A DNA stretch of 64,000 nucleotides from Sphingomonas sp. (GCF_017304635.1 NZ_JAFKMA010000002.1:248001-312000), one strand, 5' to 3'. Shown: positions 17,152 through 27,342, numbered from the stretch's first letter. Program-made: numbers and translations. Notes: generated by a model from the sequence alone, not told the origin.

Positions 17152-18816
17152 TCATTGCGGACACGTGCTCCCCGGCCCGCCGTCCAGGTCGAGGCAGCGC
17201 CCGTCCACCTCGCCCGGCGCCAGCGGAAAGCCGATCAGCGCGGCGAGCGTCGGCATGATGTCGACCGTCTCGACCGACAGCGGCTGCTCGAACCCAGCCA
17301 TGCCGCGCCGCCAGAACAGGATCGGCACGCGGCGGTCGTAATCCCAGATGCTGCCATGCGTCGCGATGGTGCCCGACGGCGTGCTGACCGGCGCGATCGG
17401 CGTGATCCGCGGCTTCAGATAGACGGCGAAATCGCCCGAGCGGTCGGGCGCGAACGCGGCGCGGCTGCGCTGGAGCAGGCTCCACGTCTCGGGTGGTCCC
17501 GACGGCAGCGGCGCGGCGGCGCGTTCGTCGCGCGTGAACACGGCGGCGACCTGCGGATCGGCGCGATAGCGGCGCACGGCCTCGGCCAGCACGCGGTCGC
17601 GATCCGCCGGCTTCAGCTTGGGGTCGATCCACACCTCGCCATTGACCGCGCCGTAGAGCAACTGTCCGTCGAGCCCCCACTCCTTGGCGATCACGCTGCC
17701 CATAGTGCGCGGGGTCAGCGCGGCGGCGACGCGATCGGCGGTCGGGGCGGCACGCTCGCGCTCGCGTTCCGGAATGTCGTTGCCGCCATGGTCGGCGGTC
17801 AGCGCGACGACGTAATCGACGCCGGTCTTGTCGAGCGCGGCGAACAGCCGGCCGAGCGACTTGTCGAGCGCGGCGAGGTGGATGCACATCTCCGCGCCTT
17901 CGGTGCCGAAGGTGTGGCCGACATAATCGGTCGCCGACGCGCCGACCGCCAGCACGTCGATCGCCGGCCCGCGCCCGAGCTTCAGGTCCTGCGCCCGCTG
18001 GATCGCCAGGTCGATGATCGCGGTGTCGAATGCGGGCGAGGCCTTCCACTGGCCCTCCGACTTCGGCTTGCGCGCGAAGCGGCCGTCGCCGACCGGATGG
18101 CCCTGCGCCATCACCGGGCGGTCGATCGACCTGCACCAGGCGGGCTCGGCCATCGCGGGGCCGCCGCGCGCGATCTCTGCCGCCGCCGTCGCATTGGCGC
18201 GCGTCACCGCCGCCGGCACCGCGCGGCCGGCGTAGGAGATGAACCCCTTGCCGTCGCGCCAGAACCAGAGGTCGTCGATCTTGTGCCCGCCGAGCTGGAT
18301 CGCCGCGCGATCCTTGCCCGCGACCGACACGATGCGGACGCGCGGATCGGCATTCTTCATCCGCTCGCCGAGCGTAGGGACGCGCAGATGGACGTCGGAC
18401 GCGACGTAATTGTCGGGCGTCGTGCCGGGGATGCGCTCGTCTTCCATGCAATAGACCAGGCCGGGGCGCGCTCCCTTGAAATCGTACCAGTCGTTCGCGA
18501 TCATTCCGGTGCGCGACGGGCGGTCGCCGGTCATGATGGTCGAATGGCCGGGGCAGGTCTCGGTCGCGGAATGGCTCTGGTACCCGCTCGGGAACACCGC
18601 GCCGTCGAGCAGGCGGGCGAACCCGCCGGTGAAGCGGTTGCGATATTCGGCGAACAGGTCGGCGGAGAACTGGTCGACCGAGATCACGACGATCAGCCTG
18701 GGCGCGACGCGATGCGGTGCCGCGGCGACGGACGGCAGCGTGGGGGCGGCGTCCTGCGCGGCGATCGGCGACGCGGCGAGCGTCAGGAGCAGGGGAGCGA
18801 ATCGAACGGCACGCAT
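17152..18816 (-). CDS. periplasmic alkaline phosphatase, SPAP/PafA type
   Basis: A 554 aa exported phosphomonoesterase. A signal peptide (FAPLLLTLAASPIAAQ) is followed by the first metal Asp in VVISVDQFSAD (D48), nucleophile Thr in SATETCPGHSTIMTG (T87), the Asn of MIANDWYD (N108), and GKDRAAIQLGG supplying the Lys and Arg that replace the usual arginine. This residue set is that of the Sphingomonas enzyme SPAP and its PafA relatives rather than E. coli PhoA. Later metal ligands are in VGASATDYVGHTFG and LTADHGGND. The start at 18816 is chosen because it gives a clean signal peptide. Confidence 0.9.
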   Translation of the reverse strand: MRAVRFAPLLLTLAASPIAAQDAAPTLPSVAAAPHRVAPRLIVVISVDQFSADLFAEYRNRFTGGFARLLDGAVFPSGYQSHSATETCPGHSTIMTGDRPSRTGMIANDWYDFKGARPGLVYCMEDERIPGTTPDNYVASDVHLRVPTLGERMKNADPRVRIVSVAGKDRAAIQLGGHKIDDLWFWRDGKGFISYAGRAVPAAVTRANATAAAEIARGGPAMAEPAWCRSIDRPVMAQGHPVGDGRFARKPKSEGQWKASPAFDTAIIDLAIQRAQDLKLGRGPAIDVLAVGASATDYVGHTFGTEGAEMCIHLAALDKSLGRLFAALDKTGVDYVVALTADHGGNDIPERERERAAPTADRVAAALTPRTMGSVIAKEWGLDGQLLYGAVNGEVWIDPKLKPADRDRVLAEAVRRYRADPQVAAVFTRDERAAAPLPSGPPETWSLLQRSRAAFAPDRSGDFAVYLKPRITPIAPVSTPSGTIATHGSIWDYDRRVPILFWRRGMAGFEQPLSVETVDIMPTLAALIGFPLAPGEVDGRCLDLDGGPGSTCPQ

Positions 18817-18888
18817 CGGCAGGACTCCGAAAGGGCAGGGCACGATGCCGCTATGGCGCTCGCGCGGTTAAGCTGACAAGGGATGGCG

Positions 18889-20919
18889 ATGCGCGCGATC
18901 GGTTTCCTGTTGATGACATTGTGGCTGGCCCTCGCGCCGGCGGCATGGGCGCAGGGTGTACCGAGCGGCGGATCGGAGGGGCCGCCGCCGCATCTGCGGA
19001 TCGAGCTGGTGCCGGAAACGTCGGTGCCGCGGGCCGGCGGGCGGGTCGCGCTGGCGCTGGTGTCGACGCCGCAGCCGGGGTGGCACGGTTACTGGCAGAA
19101 TCCGGGCGATGCCGGCTTCCCGGCGAAATTCGCCTGGACGCTGCCGGCCGGGGTGACGGCGGGCGAGCCGGCTTATCCCGCGCCCGACCGGCTGCTGATC
19201 GCCGGGCTGATGAATTATGTGTTCGACAAGCCGTACACGCCGATCGTCGAACTGACGGTGCCGGCCGGGCTGGCGGCGGGGACGCGATTGCCGGTCAGGC
19301 TGCATCTGCAATATCTCGTCTGCACGACCAGCCTGTGCGTGCCCGAACAAGGCGATTTCGCGGTCGATCTGGCGGTCGGCGACGGAGCGATCGACCCGGC
19401 GACACGCGCGCGGTTCGACGGCTGGCGCCGCGCCTTGCCGCAGCCGCTGGGGTCGCCAGCGACCTATCAGGCGAGCGGCGGCGCAGTGCGGATCGCGGTG
19501 CCCTATCCGGCGAGCGCGGCGGGCAGGGACGCCTATTTCTATCCGCTGACGAGCGGCGCGATCGATTATGCCGCGCCGCAGGCGGTGGCGCGCGACGGTG
19601 ATCGCCTGATCGTCACGACCAAGGGTAAGCCGAGCGGGCCGATCGCGGGGGTGCTGAGCGTCGATGGTCGCGCGCTCGCGCTGACCGCTACGCCGGGCGT
19701 GGTGCCGGCGGTCGCGGCGGTAGCATCGAACGGCAGTGCTTTGAGCGGCGCGCTGCTCGCGTTCCTCGGTGCGGTGCTCGGCGGGTTGATCCTGAACGTG
19801 ATGCCGTGCGTGTTCCCGATCCTGAGCCTGAAGGCGCTGAGCCTCGCCAAGGCCGGCGGCGACGAGCGCGCGGCGCGGGGCGAGGCGCTGGCCTATACCG
19901 CCGGCGCGATCGCGATGTGCGTGGCGCTCGGCGCGGCAGTGGTCGGGTTGCGCGCGGGCGGCAATGCGGCCGGCTGGGCGTTCCAGTTGCAGGATGCGCG
20001 CGTCGTCGTGCTGCTGATGCTGCTCGCGCTGGGGATCGCGCTCAACCTCGCCGGGCTGTTCGAGCTGGCGATGCCGGGGTTCGTGTCGCGCGGGCAGGGG
20101 ACTGCCGGAGCGTTCGGCACCGGGGCGCTGGCCGCGTTCGTCGCGACGCCGTGCGCGGGGCCGTTCCTGGGGGTGGCGCTGGGGGCGGCACTGGTGCTGC
20201 CGTGGTATGTCGGGTTGCTGGTGTTCGCCGGGTTGGGGTTCGGGCTCGGGCTGCCATTCCTGGCGCTGGGGTTCGTGCCGGCGTTGCGGCGACGACTGCC
20301 CAGGCCGGGGCCGTGGATGGCAAACCTGCGCCGAATCCTGTCGATCCCGATGTTCGTGACGGCGGTCGGCCTGGCGTGGCTGCTCGGACAGGAGGCCGGA
20401 GTGAATGGCATGGCGCTCGGCCTGCTGGTCGCGCTGGGGGCGGCGATCGTGCTGTGGGCCGGCGGACGACGGCAGGCGCGCGGGCTGGGGTTCGGGGTCG
20501 CCGCGCTGGTGATGCTGGCGGCGATCGCGGTGGCGGGCGTGTGGCTCGTCCAGCGCGCGCACAGACCGGCCGCCGCCATCGCCAACGCCGCGGGCACCGA
20601 GCCGTTCAGCGAAACGAGGCTCGCCCAGTTGCGCGCGAGCGGCCGTCCGGTGTTCGCCTATTTCACCGCCGACTGGTGCCTGTCGTGCAAGGTCAACGAG
20701 CGAGTCGCGATCGACACCGACGCGGTGCGTGCCGCGTTCAAGGCGAAGAACGTCGCGACGCTGGTCGGCGACTGGACGACCGGCGATCCCGCGCTCGGTC
20801 GCTTCATCGCGGCGCACGGGCGCGCGGGGGTGCCGCTCTATCTCTATTATCCGGCGGGTGGCGGCGAACCATGCGAACTGCCGCAGATCCTAACGCCGGG
20901 GGTGCTGACGGCGCTTTAA
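18889..20919 (+). CDS. DsbD/ScsB-like thiol-disulfide interchange protein
   Basis: A 676 aa inner-membrane reductase passing electrons from cytoplasmic thioredoxin to periplasmic proteins. A signal peptide is followed by an N-terminal periplasmic beta domain (about 20-260, with a Cys pair in YLVCTTSLCVPE). About eight TM helices (about 280-560) contain the redox cysteines in NVMPCVFPILSLKAL and ATPCAGPFLG. A C-terminal thioredoxin domain follows with ADWCLSCKVNE (CxxC). The ATG at 18889 has AAGGG six bases before it; an ATG 6 bases upstream has no room for a ribosome-binding site. The phosphatase gene is divergent. Confidence 0.9.
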   Translation: MRAIGFLLMTLWLALAPAAWAQGVPSGGSEGPPPHLRIELVPETSVPRAGGRVALALVSTPQPGWHGYWQNPGDAGFPAKFAWTLPAGVTAGEPAYPAPDRLLIAGLMNYVFDKPYTPIVELTVPAGLAAGTRLPVRLHLQYLVCTTSLCVPEQGDFAVDLAVGDGAIDPATRARFDGWRRALPQPLGSPATYQASGGAVRIAVPYPASAAGRDAYFYPLTSGAIDYAAPQAVARDGDRLIVTTKGKPSGPIAGVLSVDGRALALTATPGVVPAVAAVASNGSALSGALLAFLGAVLGGLILNVMPCVFPILSLKALSLAKAGGDERAARGEALAYTAGAIAMCVALGAAVVGLRAGGNAAGWAFQLQDARVVVLLMLLALGIALNLAGLFELAMPGFVSRGQGTAGAFGTGALAAFVATPCAGPFLGVALGAALVLPWYVGLLVFAGLGFGLGLPFLALGFVPALRRRLPRPGPWMANLRRILSIPMFVTAVGLAWLLGQEAGVNGMALGLLVALGAAIVLWAGGRRQARGLGFGVAALVMLAAIAVAGVWLVQRAHRPAAAIANAAGTEPFSETRLAQLRASGRPVFAYFTADWCLSCKVNERVAIDTDAVRAAFKAKNVATLVGDWTTGDPALGRFIAAHGRAGVPLYLYYPAGGGEPCELPQILTPGVLTAL

Positions 20920-20949
20920 AAGCCCTCCTCCGAAGAGCAGGGTAACAGT

Positions 20950-21759
20950 TTACACCAACTCGCTCAGCGCCAGCGCCTGCTCGACCGGATGCGCCGGGGG
21001 CGAATACGTCGCGTCCTCGTCGTCGAGCAACGTCCAGCCGGTCGGCCCGAGCACCTCGAGCGGGCGGTAGCGCGTCTTGTACGCCATCCGCGCCGAGCCC
21101 TTCACCCAATAGCCGAGATAGACATAGGGAAGCCCCGCCGCCCGCGCGCGCAGGATGTGGTCCATGATGACGAAATTGCCGAGCCCCGGCCGCGCTTCCT
21201 CGTCCGCCAGGAAGAAGCTGTAGATCATGCTGAGCCCGTCGGCCTGCTGGTCGGTCAGGCAGGCGGCGACCAGCCGCCCGCGCTCACCGTGTACGCTGGG
21301 CTCGCGATATTCGACGATCACCGAATTGACCGGCGACTGCTCGACCATGTCGGCATAGTCGCCGTCGTCCATCAGCGTCATTCCGCCCGACGGATGCCGC
21401 GCACCGAGGTAGCGGCGGAGCAGCTGGAACTGCTCGTCGGTCGCCCAGGGATTGCACGCGGTGACTTCCAGGTCGGCGTGGCGGCGCAGCAGCTTGCGCT
21501 GGCTGGCATTGGGCTTGAACTCGTGGGCGACGACGCGAACCGACACGCATGCCGAACAACCGGCGCAACTCGGGCGGTAGGCGACCGACTGGCTGCGGCG
21601 GAAACCGATCCGGCCGAGTGCGTCGTTCAACTCGCCGGCATGCGGGCCGTTGAGCTCGGTGAACACCTTCCGCTCCTGCCGGCCCGGCAGGTACGGGCAC
21701 GGCGACGGGCTGGTCACGAAGAAGCGCGGAAATCGGAAGGGCGCAGTCACCGCCGGCAA
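20950..21759 (-). CDS. bpt: aspartate/glutamate leucyltransferase
   Basis: Bpt (269 aa) transfers leucine from Leu-tRNA to proteins with N-terminal Asp or Glu, marking them for the N-degron pathway. The N-terminal ATE domain contains the cysteine cluster ([15 protein letters not shown] and [13 protein letters not shown]), and the C-terminal domain contains [19 protein letters not shown] and [22 protein letters not shown]. The length and both domains are standard for the alphaproteobacterial enzyme. It converges on dsbD. Confidence 0.95.
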   Translation of the reverse strand: MPAVTAPFRFPRFFVTSPSPCPYLPGRQERKVFTELNGPHAGELNDALGRIGFRRSQSVAYRPSCAGCSACVSVRVVAHEFKPNASQRKLLRRHADLEVTACNPWATDEQFQLLRRYLGARHPSGGMTLMDDGDYADMVEQSPVNSVIVEYREPSVHGERGRLVAACLTDQQADGLSMIYSFFLADEEARPGLGNFVIMDHILRARAAGLPYVYLGYWVKGSARMAYKTRYRPLEVLGPTGWTLLDDEDATYSPPAHPVEQALALSELV

Positions 21760-22021
21760 ATCCTCTGGGCGGGCCGGAATGGCCGCCTGTCGAGACTGTT
21801 ATGAATCGCGCCGCGCATGATGAAAAGCGGCTTTACCATGAAAGAGCGTTAACGCGAGCCGGGCGCCTGCACGAGCGGGTTGCGCGTGGCAGGATACCGC
21901 GTCCGGCCGGTTCGCCCAAGGGCACCGGTCGCACCGCCGATTCGCCCCGTCGCAAGTTTGCCGCCGCAAGCTGGGGTTCAGCCTGCGCGCACTACGCATG
22001 GGGTGACGAGGAGGTTGCCCG

Positions 22022-22510
22022 ATGCGTGGAATGATGATGCTGGCCGGTTTGGCGATGGCTGCGCCCGCCGTGGCGCAGGACGAATTGCCGCAGCCGCCGA
22101 TCGGATCGAGCTATATCGAGGCGACCTGCGCCGGCGGGATCGCTGGACGGTCGGAAACGACGCGGATCATGGCGAGCGGTCGGGTCGAGCGGCTGAGCGG
22201 GCGGCCGGCGGCGATCGCCACGGCGCGGGTAGCGGCGGCCCGCTATGACGCGCTGTCGCGGCGACTCGATCGCGCGGGGTTCGATACGCGCACCAGCCCG
22301 CGCGTGACTCAGCCCGTCATCGACGGGATCGACTGCTCGCTGATGCGAGTGAAGCGCGGCGTGCCGCATACCGTGAACCTGCCGCAGGCCGCGCGCGACC
22401 TGCCGCGGATGCGCGATCTAGCGTCGATCACCGACGACGTCATCGCGCTCGGCCGCGATGCGACGAGGGCGCGGATGCGGCCGGTCGTGCGGTCCGATCG
22501 TCCGAATTGA
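22022..22510 (+). CDS. exported protein of unknown function
   Basis: A 162 aa protein with a signal peptide (MMMLAGLAMAAPAVAQD). The mature part has two widely spaced cysteines (EATCAGG and GIDCSLM), which could form a disulfide, between stretches rich in Arg and Ala. I see no catalytic motif and do not recognise the family. GAGG precedes the ATG by about 8 bases. The 260 bases upstream (21760-22021) show only promoter-type sequence shared with bpt. Confidence 0.65.
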   Translation: MRGMMMLAGLAMAAPAVAQDELPQPPIGSSYIEATCAGGIAGRSETTRIMASGRVERLSGRPAAIATARVAAARYDALSRRLDRAGFDTRTSPRVTQPVIDGIDCSLMRVKRGVPHTVNLPQAARDLPRMRDLASITDDVIALGRDATRARMRPVVRSDRPN

Positions 22511-22515
22511 AGCGG

Positions 22516-22617
22516 CACCCCGGCGAAGGCCGGGGCCCAGGTGGGAAGGTCGGCGTAACAGAGCACAGCGCGCATCACGATCGTCCACCAACTGGGCCCC
22601 GGCCTTCGCCGGGGTGG
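22516..22617. repeat. composite palindromic element R5
   Basis: CCCCGGCgaagGCCGGGG (22518-22535) followed by CCCAGGTGGGAAGGTCGGCGTAAC, then a middle, then ACTGGGCCCCGGCcttcGCCGGGG (to 22614). The ends match those of R10 at 30.4 kb, including the AAGGTCG-CGTAAC interior motif. Confidence 0.7.
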
Positions 22618-22643
22618 GGTCGGGGAGGACGGTGTGACCAGCG

Positions 22644-23882
22644 CTACGCGATCGTCGCTTCGCTCACTTCATACCCCGCGTCGCGCAGCGCCTTCAGCAG
22701 GCGGTCGAGGTGCGCGCGGTCGCGCGTCTCGCATTCGATGTCGGTAATCAGGCCCTTCGCCGGCAGGTGGGTGAAGATGCGCTGGTGATAGACTTCGATG
22801 ATGTTGACGCGCTGGTCGTTGAAGATGCTGGCGACGTGGAACAGCGCGCCGGGCTGGTCCTTCAACCGCACGCTCAGCCGCGCGATCCGCCCCGCGCGCA
22901 CCAGATCGCGCAACAGCACGTTGGCGAGCAGGCGCGTGTCGATATTGCCGCCGCACAGCACGATCCCGACCGTGCGGTCGCGGAACCGCTCCGGATGATC
23001 GAGCAACGCCGCGAGGCCCGCCGCGCCCGCGCCCTCGACGACCGATTTCTCGATCTGGAGCAGTAGGCTGACGGCGTGCTCCAGGCTGCGTTCGCTGACC
23101 AGCACGATGTCGTCGACCAGCGCCGCGACCATCCTGGAGGTGATGCCGCCGGGCTCCTTGACCGCGATGCCCTCGGCCAGCGTGTCGCCGGCGCAGGGCA
23201 TGTCGGTGCCCTTGATGCGGTTGTACATCGACGGGAACAGTTCGGCCTCGACGCCGATCACCTCGACCGGATGGTCCGCTGCCTTCGCGACAGTCGCCAT
23301 CCCGCTGATGAGTCCGCCGCCGCCGATCGGGGTGATGAACGTGTCGATCGCCGGCACGTCCTCCAGCATCTCGATCGCGACGGTGCCGGCGCCGGCCACG
23401 ATGCGCGGATCGTCGAACGGGTGGACGAAGGTGTAGCCGCGCTCCGCCTCCAACTCGCGGGCATGGGCATAGGCCGCGTCGAACGTGTCGCCGTACAGGA
23501 TCACGGTCGCGCCGTGCCCCTCAGTCTGGACGACCTTCACTGTCGGCGTGTTGGTCGGCATGACGATCGTTGCCGGGATGCCGAGCCGGTTGGCGTTGTA
23601 GGCAAGCCCTTGCGCATGATTGCCCGCCGACGCCGCGATCACGCCCTTCGCCCGGCTCGCCTCGTCGAGTTGCAGCAGCGTGTTGAGCGCGCCGCGTTCC
23701 TTGTACGCCGCGGTGAATTGCAGGTTCTCGAACTTCAGATAGACCTTCGCGCCGGTCAACTCGCTCAGCGTGCGGCTGAAGAAGCACGGCGTGCGGACGA
23801 TCGCGTCGCGGATGCGCGCATGGGCGGCGCGGACGTCGTCGATCGTGACGGGCAGGGCGGCGGTCTTGGTTTGGGTAGCCAT
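22644..23882 (-). CDS. ilvA: threonine ammonia-lyase with ACT domain
   Basis: A PLP enzyme (412 aa) that deaminates threonine to 2-oxobutyrate. The PLP lysine is in FTAAYKERGALNTLL, the serine-rich ASAGNHAQG loop and the glycine-rich ITPIGGGGLISG phosphate cradle are intact. A single C-terminal ACT domain (about 335-410, LSVRLKDQPGALFHVASIF) makes it the shorter bacterial form. Isoleucine synthesis is the likely role, though a catabolic one cannot be excluded. The ATG at 23882 is preferred over 23948 because the preceding 22 residues are basic and non-family-like. Confidence 0.9.
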   Translation of the reverse strand: MATQTKTAALPVTIDDVRAAHARIRDAIVRTPCFFSRTLSELTGAKVYLKFENLQFTAAYKERGALNTLLQLDEASRAKGVIAASAGNHAQGLAYNANRLGIPATIVMPTNTPTVKVVQTEGHGATVILYGDTFDAAYAHARELEAERGYTFVHPFDDPRIVAGAGTVAIEMLEDVPAIDTFITPIGGGGLISGMATVAKAADHPVEVIGVEAELFPSMYNRIKGTDMPCAGDTLAEGIAVKEPGGITSRMVAALVDDIVLVSERSLEHAVSLLLQIEKSVVEGAGAAGLAALLDHPERFRDRTVGIVLCGGNIDTRLLANVLLRDLVRAGRIARLSVRLKDQPGALFHVASIFNDQRVNIIEVYHQRIFTHLPAKGLITDIECETRDRAHLDRLLKALRDAGYEVSEATIA

Positions 23883-23959
23883 CGCCGCGCGGCCTAGACC
23901 ATCTGGCGCGGTGACGGAACACCGCTTATGCCGCCTGCCATGGTGCAACGGAGCAAAGC

Positions 23960-25624
23960 ATGATCGCCGCCTGGAAAAAACTGATCGCGGCGACGGCGGG
24001 GTGCGCGCTGGTCGCGGGGCCGGCGCTGGCGGACGGACTGGTCGACAACGTCAACGGCATCACGATGGATGCGGACGGCAAGGTGATCCACTTCACCGGC
24101 ATGCTGGTCGATCGCGACGGCAAGGTCGTGCGGCTGCTGCAATCGGGCGACAAGCGGCCCGATCGCCCCGACTGGCTGGCGAACGAGCATGGCCGCACGC
24201 TGCTGCCCGGGTTCATCGACGCGCACGGGCATGTCATGGACCTGGGGTTCCGCGCGCTAGAGCTTGATCTGTCGGACACGAAGTCGCTCGATGAGGCGAA
24301 GGCGAAGATCGCCGCGTACGTGAAGGTCAACCCGGAAAAGAAGTGGATTCTGGGCGGCGGCTGGAACCAGGAGAAGTGGCGGCTCGGCCGCTTCCCGACC
24401 GCGGCCGACCTCGACAGTGTCGTGAGCGACCGCCCGGTCTGGCTCGAACGCGCCGACGGGCACGCCGCCTGGGGCAACACCGCCGCGATCCGCGCCGCCG
24501 GCGTGACCGCGAAGACCGCGACGCCCCCGGGCGGTCGCATCGAGAAGATCGGCGCGGAGCCGGCCGGCGTGTTCGTCGACGCCGCACAGGGCCTGGTCGA
24601 GAAGGCCGTGCCGCAGCCGCTGCCCAAGGATCGCGACGTCGCGCTGGTGAAGGCGCAGGACATGCTGCTCGCGTTCGGCATCACCGCGACGTCGGACATG
24701 GGCACCTCGCTCGACGACTGGCTGGCGATGCGGCGGATGGGGGATCGAGGCGCGTTGCAGGTGCGGATCATGAGCTATGGCCTGGGTGTCGAGACCGCGA
24801 TCCGGATCGGCGGGGCGGGGCCGACGCCGTGGCTGTACCGCGACCGGCTGCGGATGGGCGGGGTGAAGCTGTTCGCCGACGGCGCGCTCGGTTCGCGTGG
24901 GGCGTGGCTGCTCGCGCCGTACAGCGACGCGCCGGGCCAGTCGGGTGCTGGCTTCATGACCGACGACGTGCTGAAGAACTACATGGTCCGCGCGGCGATG
25001 GACGGGTGGCAAGTCGCGGTCCACGCGATCGGCGACAGGGCCAACCGCCAGGTGCTCGACGCGATCGACGCGATCAAGGACGCCTATCCGGGCGATCGCC
25101 GCTGGCGGATCGAACATGCCCAGATCGTCGATCCCGCCGACCTGCCGCGGTTCAAGACGCTGGGCGTCATCGCCTCGATGCAGCCGACCCATGCGACGTC
25201 GGACCGGACGATGGCGGAGGCGCGGCTGGGCCCGACGCGGCTGACCGGCGCCTATGCCTGGGCGACGATGCTACGTAACGGCGTGCCGCTGGCGTTCGGC
25301 AGCGACTATCCGGTCGAAAGTCCCGATCCCTGGGCCGGCTGGGCGGCGGCATTCACCCGGCAGGACGCGAGCGGCGAGCCGTTCGGCGGCTGGCGGCCGG
25401 AGGAACGCGTGACGCGCGAACAGGCGTGGTGGGCGTTCACCCAGGGCGGCGCCTATGCCGGGTTCGCCGAGAAGAAGTTCGGCCGGCTCGCACCCGGCCA
25501 GGCGGCCGACTTCATCATCGTCGATCGCGACCCGTTCCTGTCGAGCCCGACCGACCTCCGCGCGACCAAGGTCGAGGAGACCTGGGTCGGCGGGTACAAG
25601 GTGTACGAGCGGAAGGCGGGTTGA
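23960..25624 (+). CDS. exported amidohydrolase, YtcJ-like
   Basis: A 554 aa metal-dependent hydrolase of the amidohydrolase-3 (YtcJ) type. A signal peptide (LIAATAGCALVAGPALAD) is followed by the first metal site in LLPGFIDAHGHVMDLG, VAVHAIGDRANRQVLD, WRIEHAQIVDP with the His, ASMQPTHATSD, and the catalytic Asp in AFGSDYPVESPDP. The last 40 residues rebuild the small beta sandwich (LAPGQAADFIIVDRDPF). The substrate is not predictable. It diverges from ilvA with about 77 bases between them. Confidence 0.9.
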   Translation: MIAAWKKLIAATAGCALVAGPALADGLVDNVNGITMDADGKVIHFTGMLVDRDGKVVRLLQSGDKRPDRPDWLANEHGRTLLPGFIDAHGHVMDLGFRALELDLSDTKSLDEAKAKIAAYVKVNPEKKWILGGGWNQEKWRLGRFPTAADLDSVVSDRPVWLERADGHAAWGNTAAIRAAGVTAKTATPPGGRIEKIGAEPAGVFVDAAQGLVEKAVPQPLPKDRDVALVKAQDMLLAFGITATSDMGTSLDDWLAMRRMGDRGALQVRIMSYGLGVETAIRIGGAGPTPWLYRDRLRMGGVKLFADGALGSRGAWLLAPYSDAPGQSGAGFMTDDVLKNYMVRAAMDGWQVAVHAIGDRANRQVLDAIDAIKDAYPGDRRWRIEHAQIVDPADLPRFKTLGVIASMQPTHATSDRTMAEARLGPTRLTGAYAWATMLRNGVPLAFGSDYPVESPDPWAGWAAAFTRQDASGEPFGGWRPEERVTREQAWWAFTQGGAYAGFAEKKFGRLAPGQAADFIIVDRDPFLSSPTDLRATKVEETWVGGYKVYERKAG

Positions 25625-25628
25625 GAAG

Positions 25629-25702
25629 CCGTCGCCCCGGCGCGGGCCGGGGCCGCTGGCCGCAGCGTCACATAGCGGCCCCGGCCTGCGCCGGGGCGAC
25701 GG
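25629..25702. repeat. composite palindromic element R6
   Basis: CCGTCGCCCCGGCgcggGCCGGGGCCGC is inverted at the right end as GCGGCCCCGGCctgcGCCGGGGCGACGG. The outer arms are complementary over more than 20 positions, so the whole element can fold as one large hairpin between convergent genes and may also terminate them. Confidence 0.65.
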
Positions 25703-25708
25703 TTTGAA

Positions 25709-26311
25709 TTACCCGAACAGCTTGGCCGCCACTTCCGCGACTCGCTTGCCCTGATAGCGTGCGCCGCCCAGGTCGATATCGCTCGGCTGGCGGCTGCCGT
25801 CGCCGTCGGCGATCGTGGTCGCGCCATAGGGCGACGAGCCATGGACGTCCTTCACGCCCATCTGCCCGGCATAGCCGTAATCGAGCCCGACGATCGTCAG
25901 CCCGAAATGCAGCAGGTTGGTGATGATCGAGAACAACGTCACTTCCTGCCCGCCATGCTGCGTCGCGGTCGAGGTGAAAGCGGCGCCGACCTTGCCGTTC
26001 AGCGCGCCCTTCGCCCACAGCCCGCCGGCCTGGTCGAGGAACGACGCCATCTGGCTCGCCATGCGCCCGAACCGGGTCGGCGAGCCGACCACGATCGCAT
26101 CGTACTGCGCCAATTCGTCGATCCCGCCGATCACCGGGTGGGTGTGGTCCTTCTTGAACCCGGCGTCGTCGGCGACCGCGGCCGGCGCGGTTTCGGGAAC
26201 GCGGCGGATATCGACCTCGGCACCCGCCGATCGCGCACCCTCGGCGACGGCGTCGGCCATCTGCGACATGTGGCCGTAGGAGGAATAATAGAGGACAAGG
26301 ACCTTGGGCAT
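25709..26311 (-). CDS. wrbA: NAD(P)H:quinone oxidoreductase WrbA
   Basis: A flavodoxin-like FMN enzyme (200 aa) reducing quinones by two electrons. The FMN loop is [32 protein letters not shown] forms the second FMN contact, and [11 protein letters not shown] with [15 protein letters not shown] are the WrbA family signatures. The pirin gene lies upstream on the same strand with element R7 between them. The LysR gene further upstream is divergent, a common setup for quinone or electrophile response. Confidence 0.95.
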   Translation of the reverse strand: MPKVLVLYYSSYGHMSQMADAVAEGARSAGAEVDIRRVPETAPAAVADDAGFKKDHTHPVIGGIDELAQYDAIVVGSPTRFGRMASQMASFLDQAGGLWAKGALNGKVGAAFTSTATQHGGQEVTLFSIITNLLHFGLTIVGLDYGYAGQMGVKDVHGSSPYGATTIADGDGSRQPSDIDLGGARYQGKRVAEVAAKLFG

Positions 26312-26324
26312 GCTGATCGCTTTC

Positions 26325-26412
26325 TCCCCTCCCGCTTGCGGGAGGGGTCGGGGGTGGGCGCCCGCTATCCGCAGGCGGGGTGGACAGAGGAGGGCGCAAG
26401 CCCACCCCTGGC
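26325..26412. repeat. composite palindromic element R7
   Basis: CCCCTCCCGCttGCGGGAGGGG (26327-26348) followed by TCGGGGGTGGGC, with GCCCACCCCTGGCC inverted at the right end. It separates pirin from wrbA. Its hairpins could affect relative expression of the two. Confidence 0.6.
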
Positions 26413-26418
26413 CCGGTT

Positions 26419-27135
26419 TTACTCCGAGTCGACCAGAACGATCTCGCTCGGTTCGAGTGCCGTGATCGCGTAGGTGCGACCGCCCGACAGCGCGACGCCA
26501 TCGCGGGCATCGACGCGCTCGCCGTCGATCTCCAGCGCGCCGGTCGCGGGCACCAGATAGGCGTGGCGACCGTCGCCGACTGCGTGAGTCAGCGTCTCGC
26601 CCGCCACGACCGTCGCGGCCATCACGCGGGCGGCGGCGCGGATCTTCAGCGCATCGTCGTCCTCGGCGAAACCCGACGCCAGCGTCACGAAGCGGCCCGA
26701 GCGGTCGCCCTTGGGAAAGGGCTTGGCGCCCCAGCTCGGCTCGCCGCCGCGCTGCGTGGGTTCGATCCAGATCTGGAACAACGTCGTCGGCACGTCCTCG
26801 ACGTTGAACTCGGCATGGCGCACGCCGCTGCCCGCGCTCATCACCTGGACGTCGCCGGCGGCAGTGCGGCCGTGATTGCCCATCGAATCCTGATGCGTGA
26901 TCGCGCCGGTGCGGACGTAGGTGATGATCTCCATGTCGCGGTGCGGATGCGGCGGGAAGCCGCTGTTCGGCGCGATGGCGTCGTCGTTCCACACGCGGAT
27001 CGCGCCCCAGCCCATCCGCTGCGGGTCGTAATAATCGGCGAAGCTGAAATGATGCCGCGCGTCGAGCCAGCCATGGTCGGCATGGCCCAGCGACGCGAAT
27101 GGACGGCGGTCGAGGCGAGTGGCGGTGTCGATCAT
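26419..27135 (-). CDS. pirin family protein
   Basis: A bicupin (238 aa). The N-terminal cupin holds the metal-binding [25 protein letters not shown], and HAEFN with W-E-P motifs follow; the C-terminal cupin carries the [14 protein letters not shown]-type segment. Some pirins are quercetin 2,3-dioxygenases, others regulators. The start at 27135 is [30 protein letters not shown], which matches the family opening. It is divergent from the LysR gene, which probably controls it and wrbA. Confidence 0.9.
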   Translation of the reverse strand: MIDTATRLDRRPFASLGHADHGWLDARHHFSFADYYDPQRMGWGAIRVWNDDAIAPNSGFPPHPHRDMEIITYVRTGAITHQDSMGNHGRTAAGDVQVMSAGSGVRHAEFNVEDVPTTLFQIWIEPTQRGGEPSWGAKPFPKGDRSGRFVTLASGFAEDDDALKIRAAARVMAATVVAGETLTHAVGDGRHAYLVPATGALEIDGERVDARDGVALSGGRTYAITALEPSEIVLVDSE

Positions 27136-27235
27136 CTTCGATCTCCTTGCTTGCCGACAAGATAGGGGATGCGGGCCGCGCGTAAATGGAAACGATTGAA
27201 ACGGATTGTTTCCATCGGGATCGTCCACTAACCTC

Positions 27236-27326
27236 CGTCATGCTGAACTTGTTTCAGCATCCATCGAGCAACAAGCATGGCGTTGCCGGTGGCGTAATGG
27301 ACCCTGAAACGAGTTTAGGGTGACGG
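27236..27326. repeat. composite palindromic element R8
   Basis: CGTCATGCTGAActtgTTTCAGCATCCAT at the left and ACCCTGAAacgagTTTAGGGTGACGG at the right, with GTCAT/TGAC termini in inverted orientation. It lies in the divergent pirin/lysR promoter region. Confidence 0.65.
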
Positions 27327-27342
27327 AAGGGGTTTTGGCGCG

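Noticed and set aside
18868-20817. A 649-codon minus-strand frame opposite the DsbD-like gene
   Set aside because: Shadow frame; the plus-strand gene has signal peptide, TM helices and CxxC motifs.
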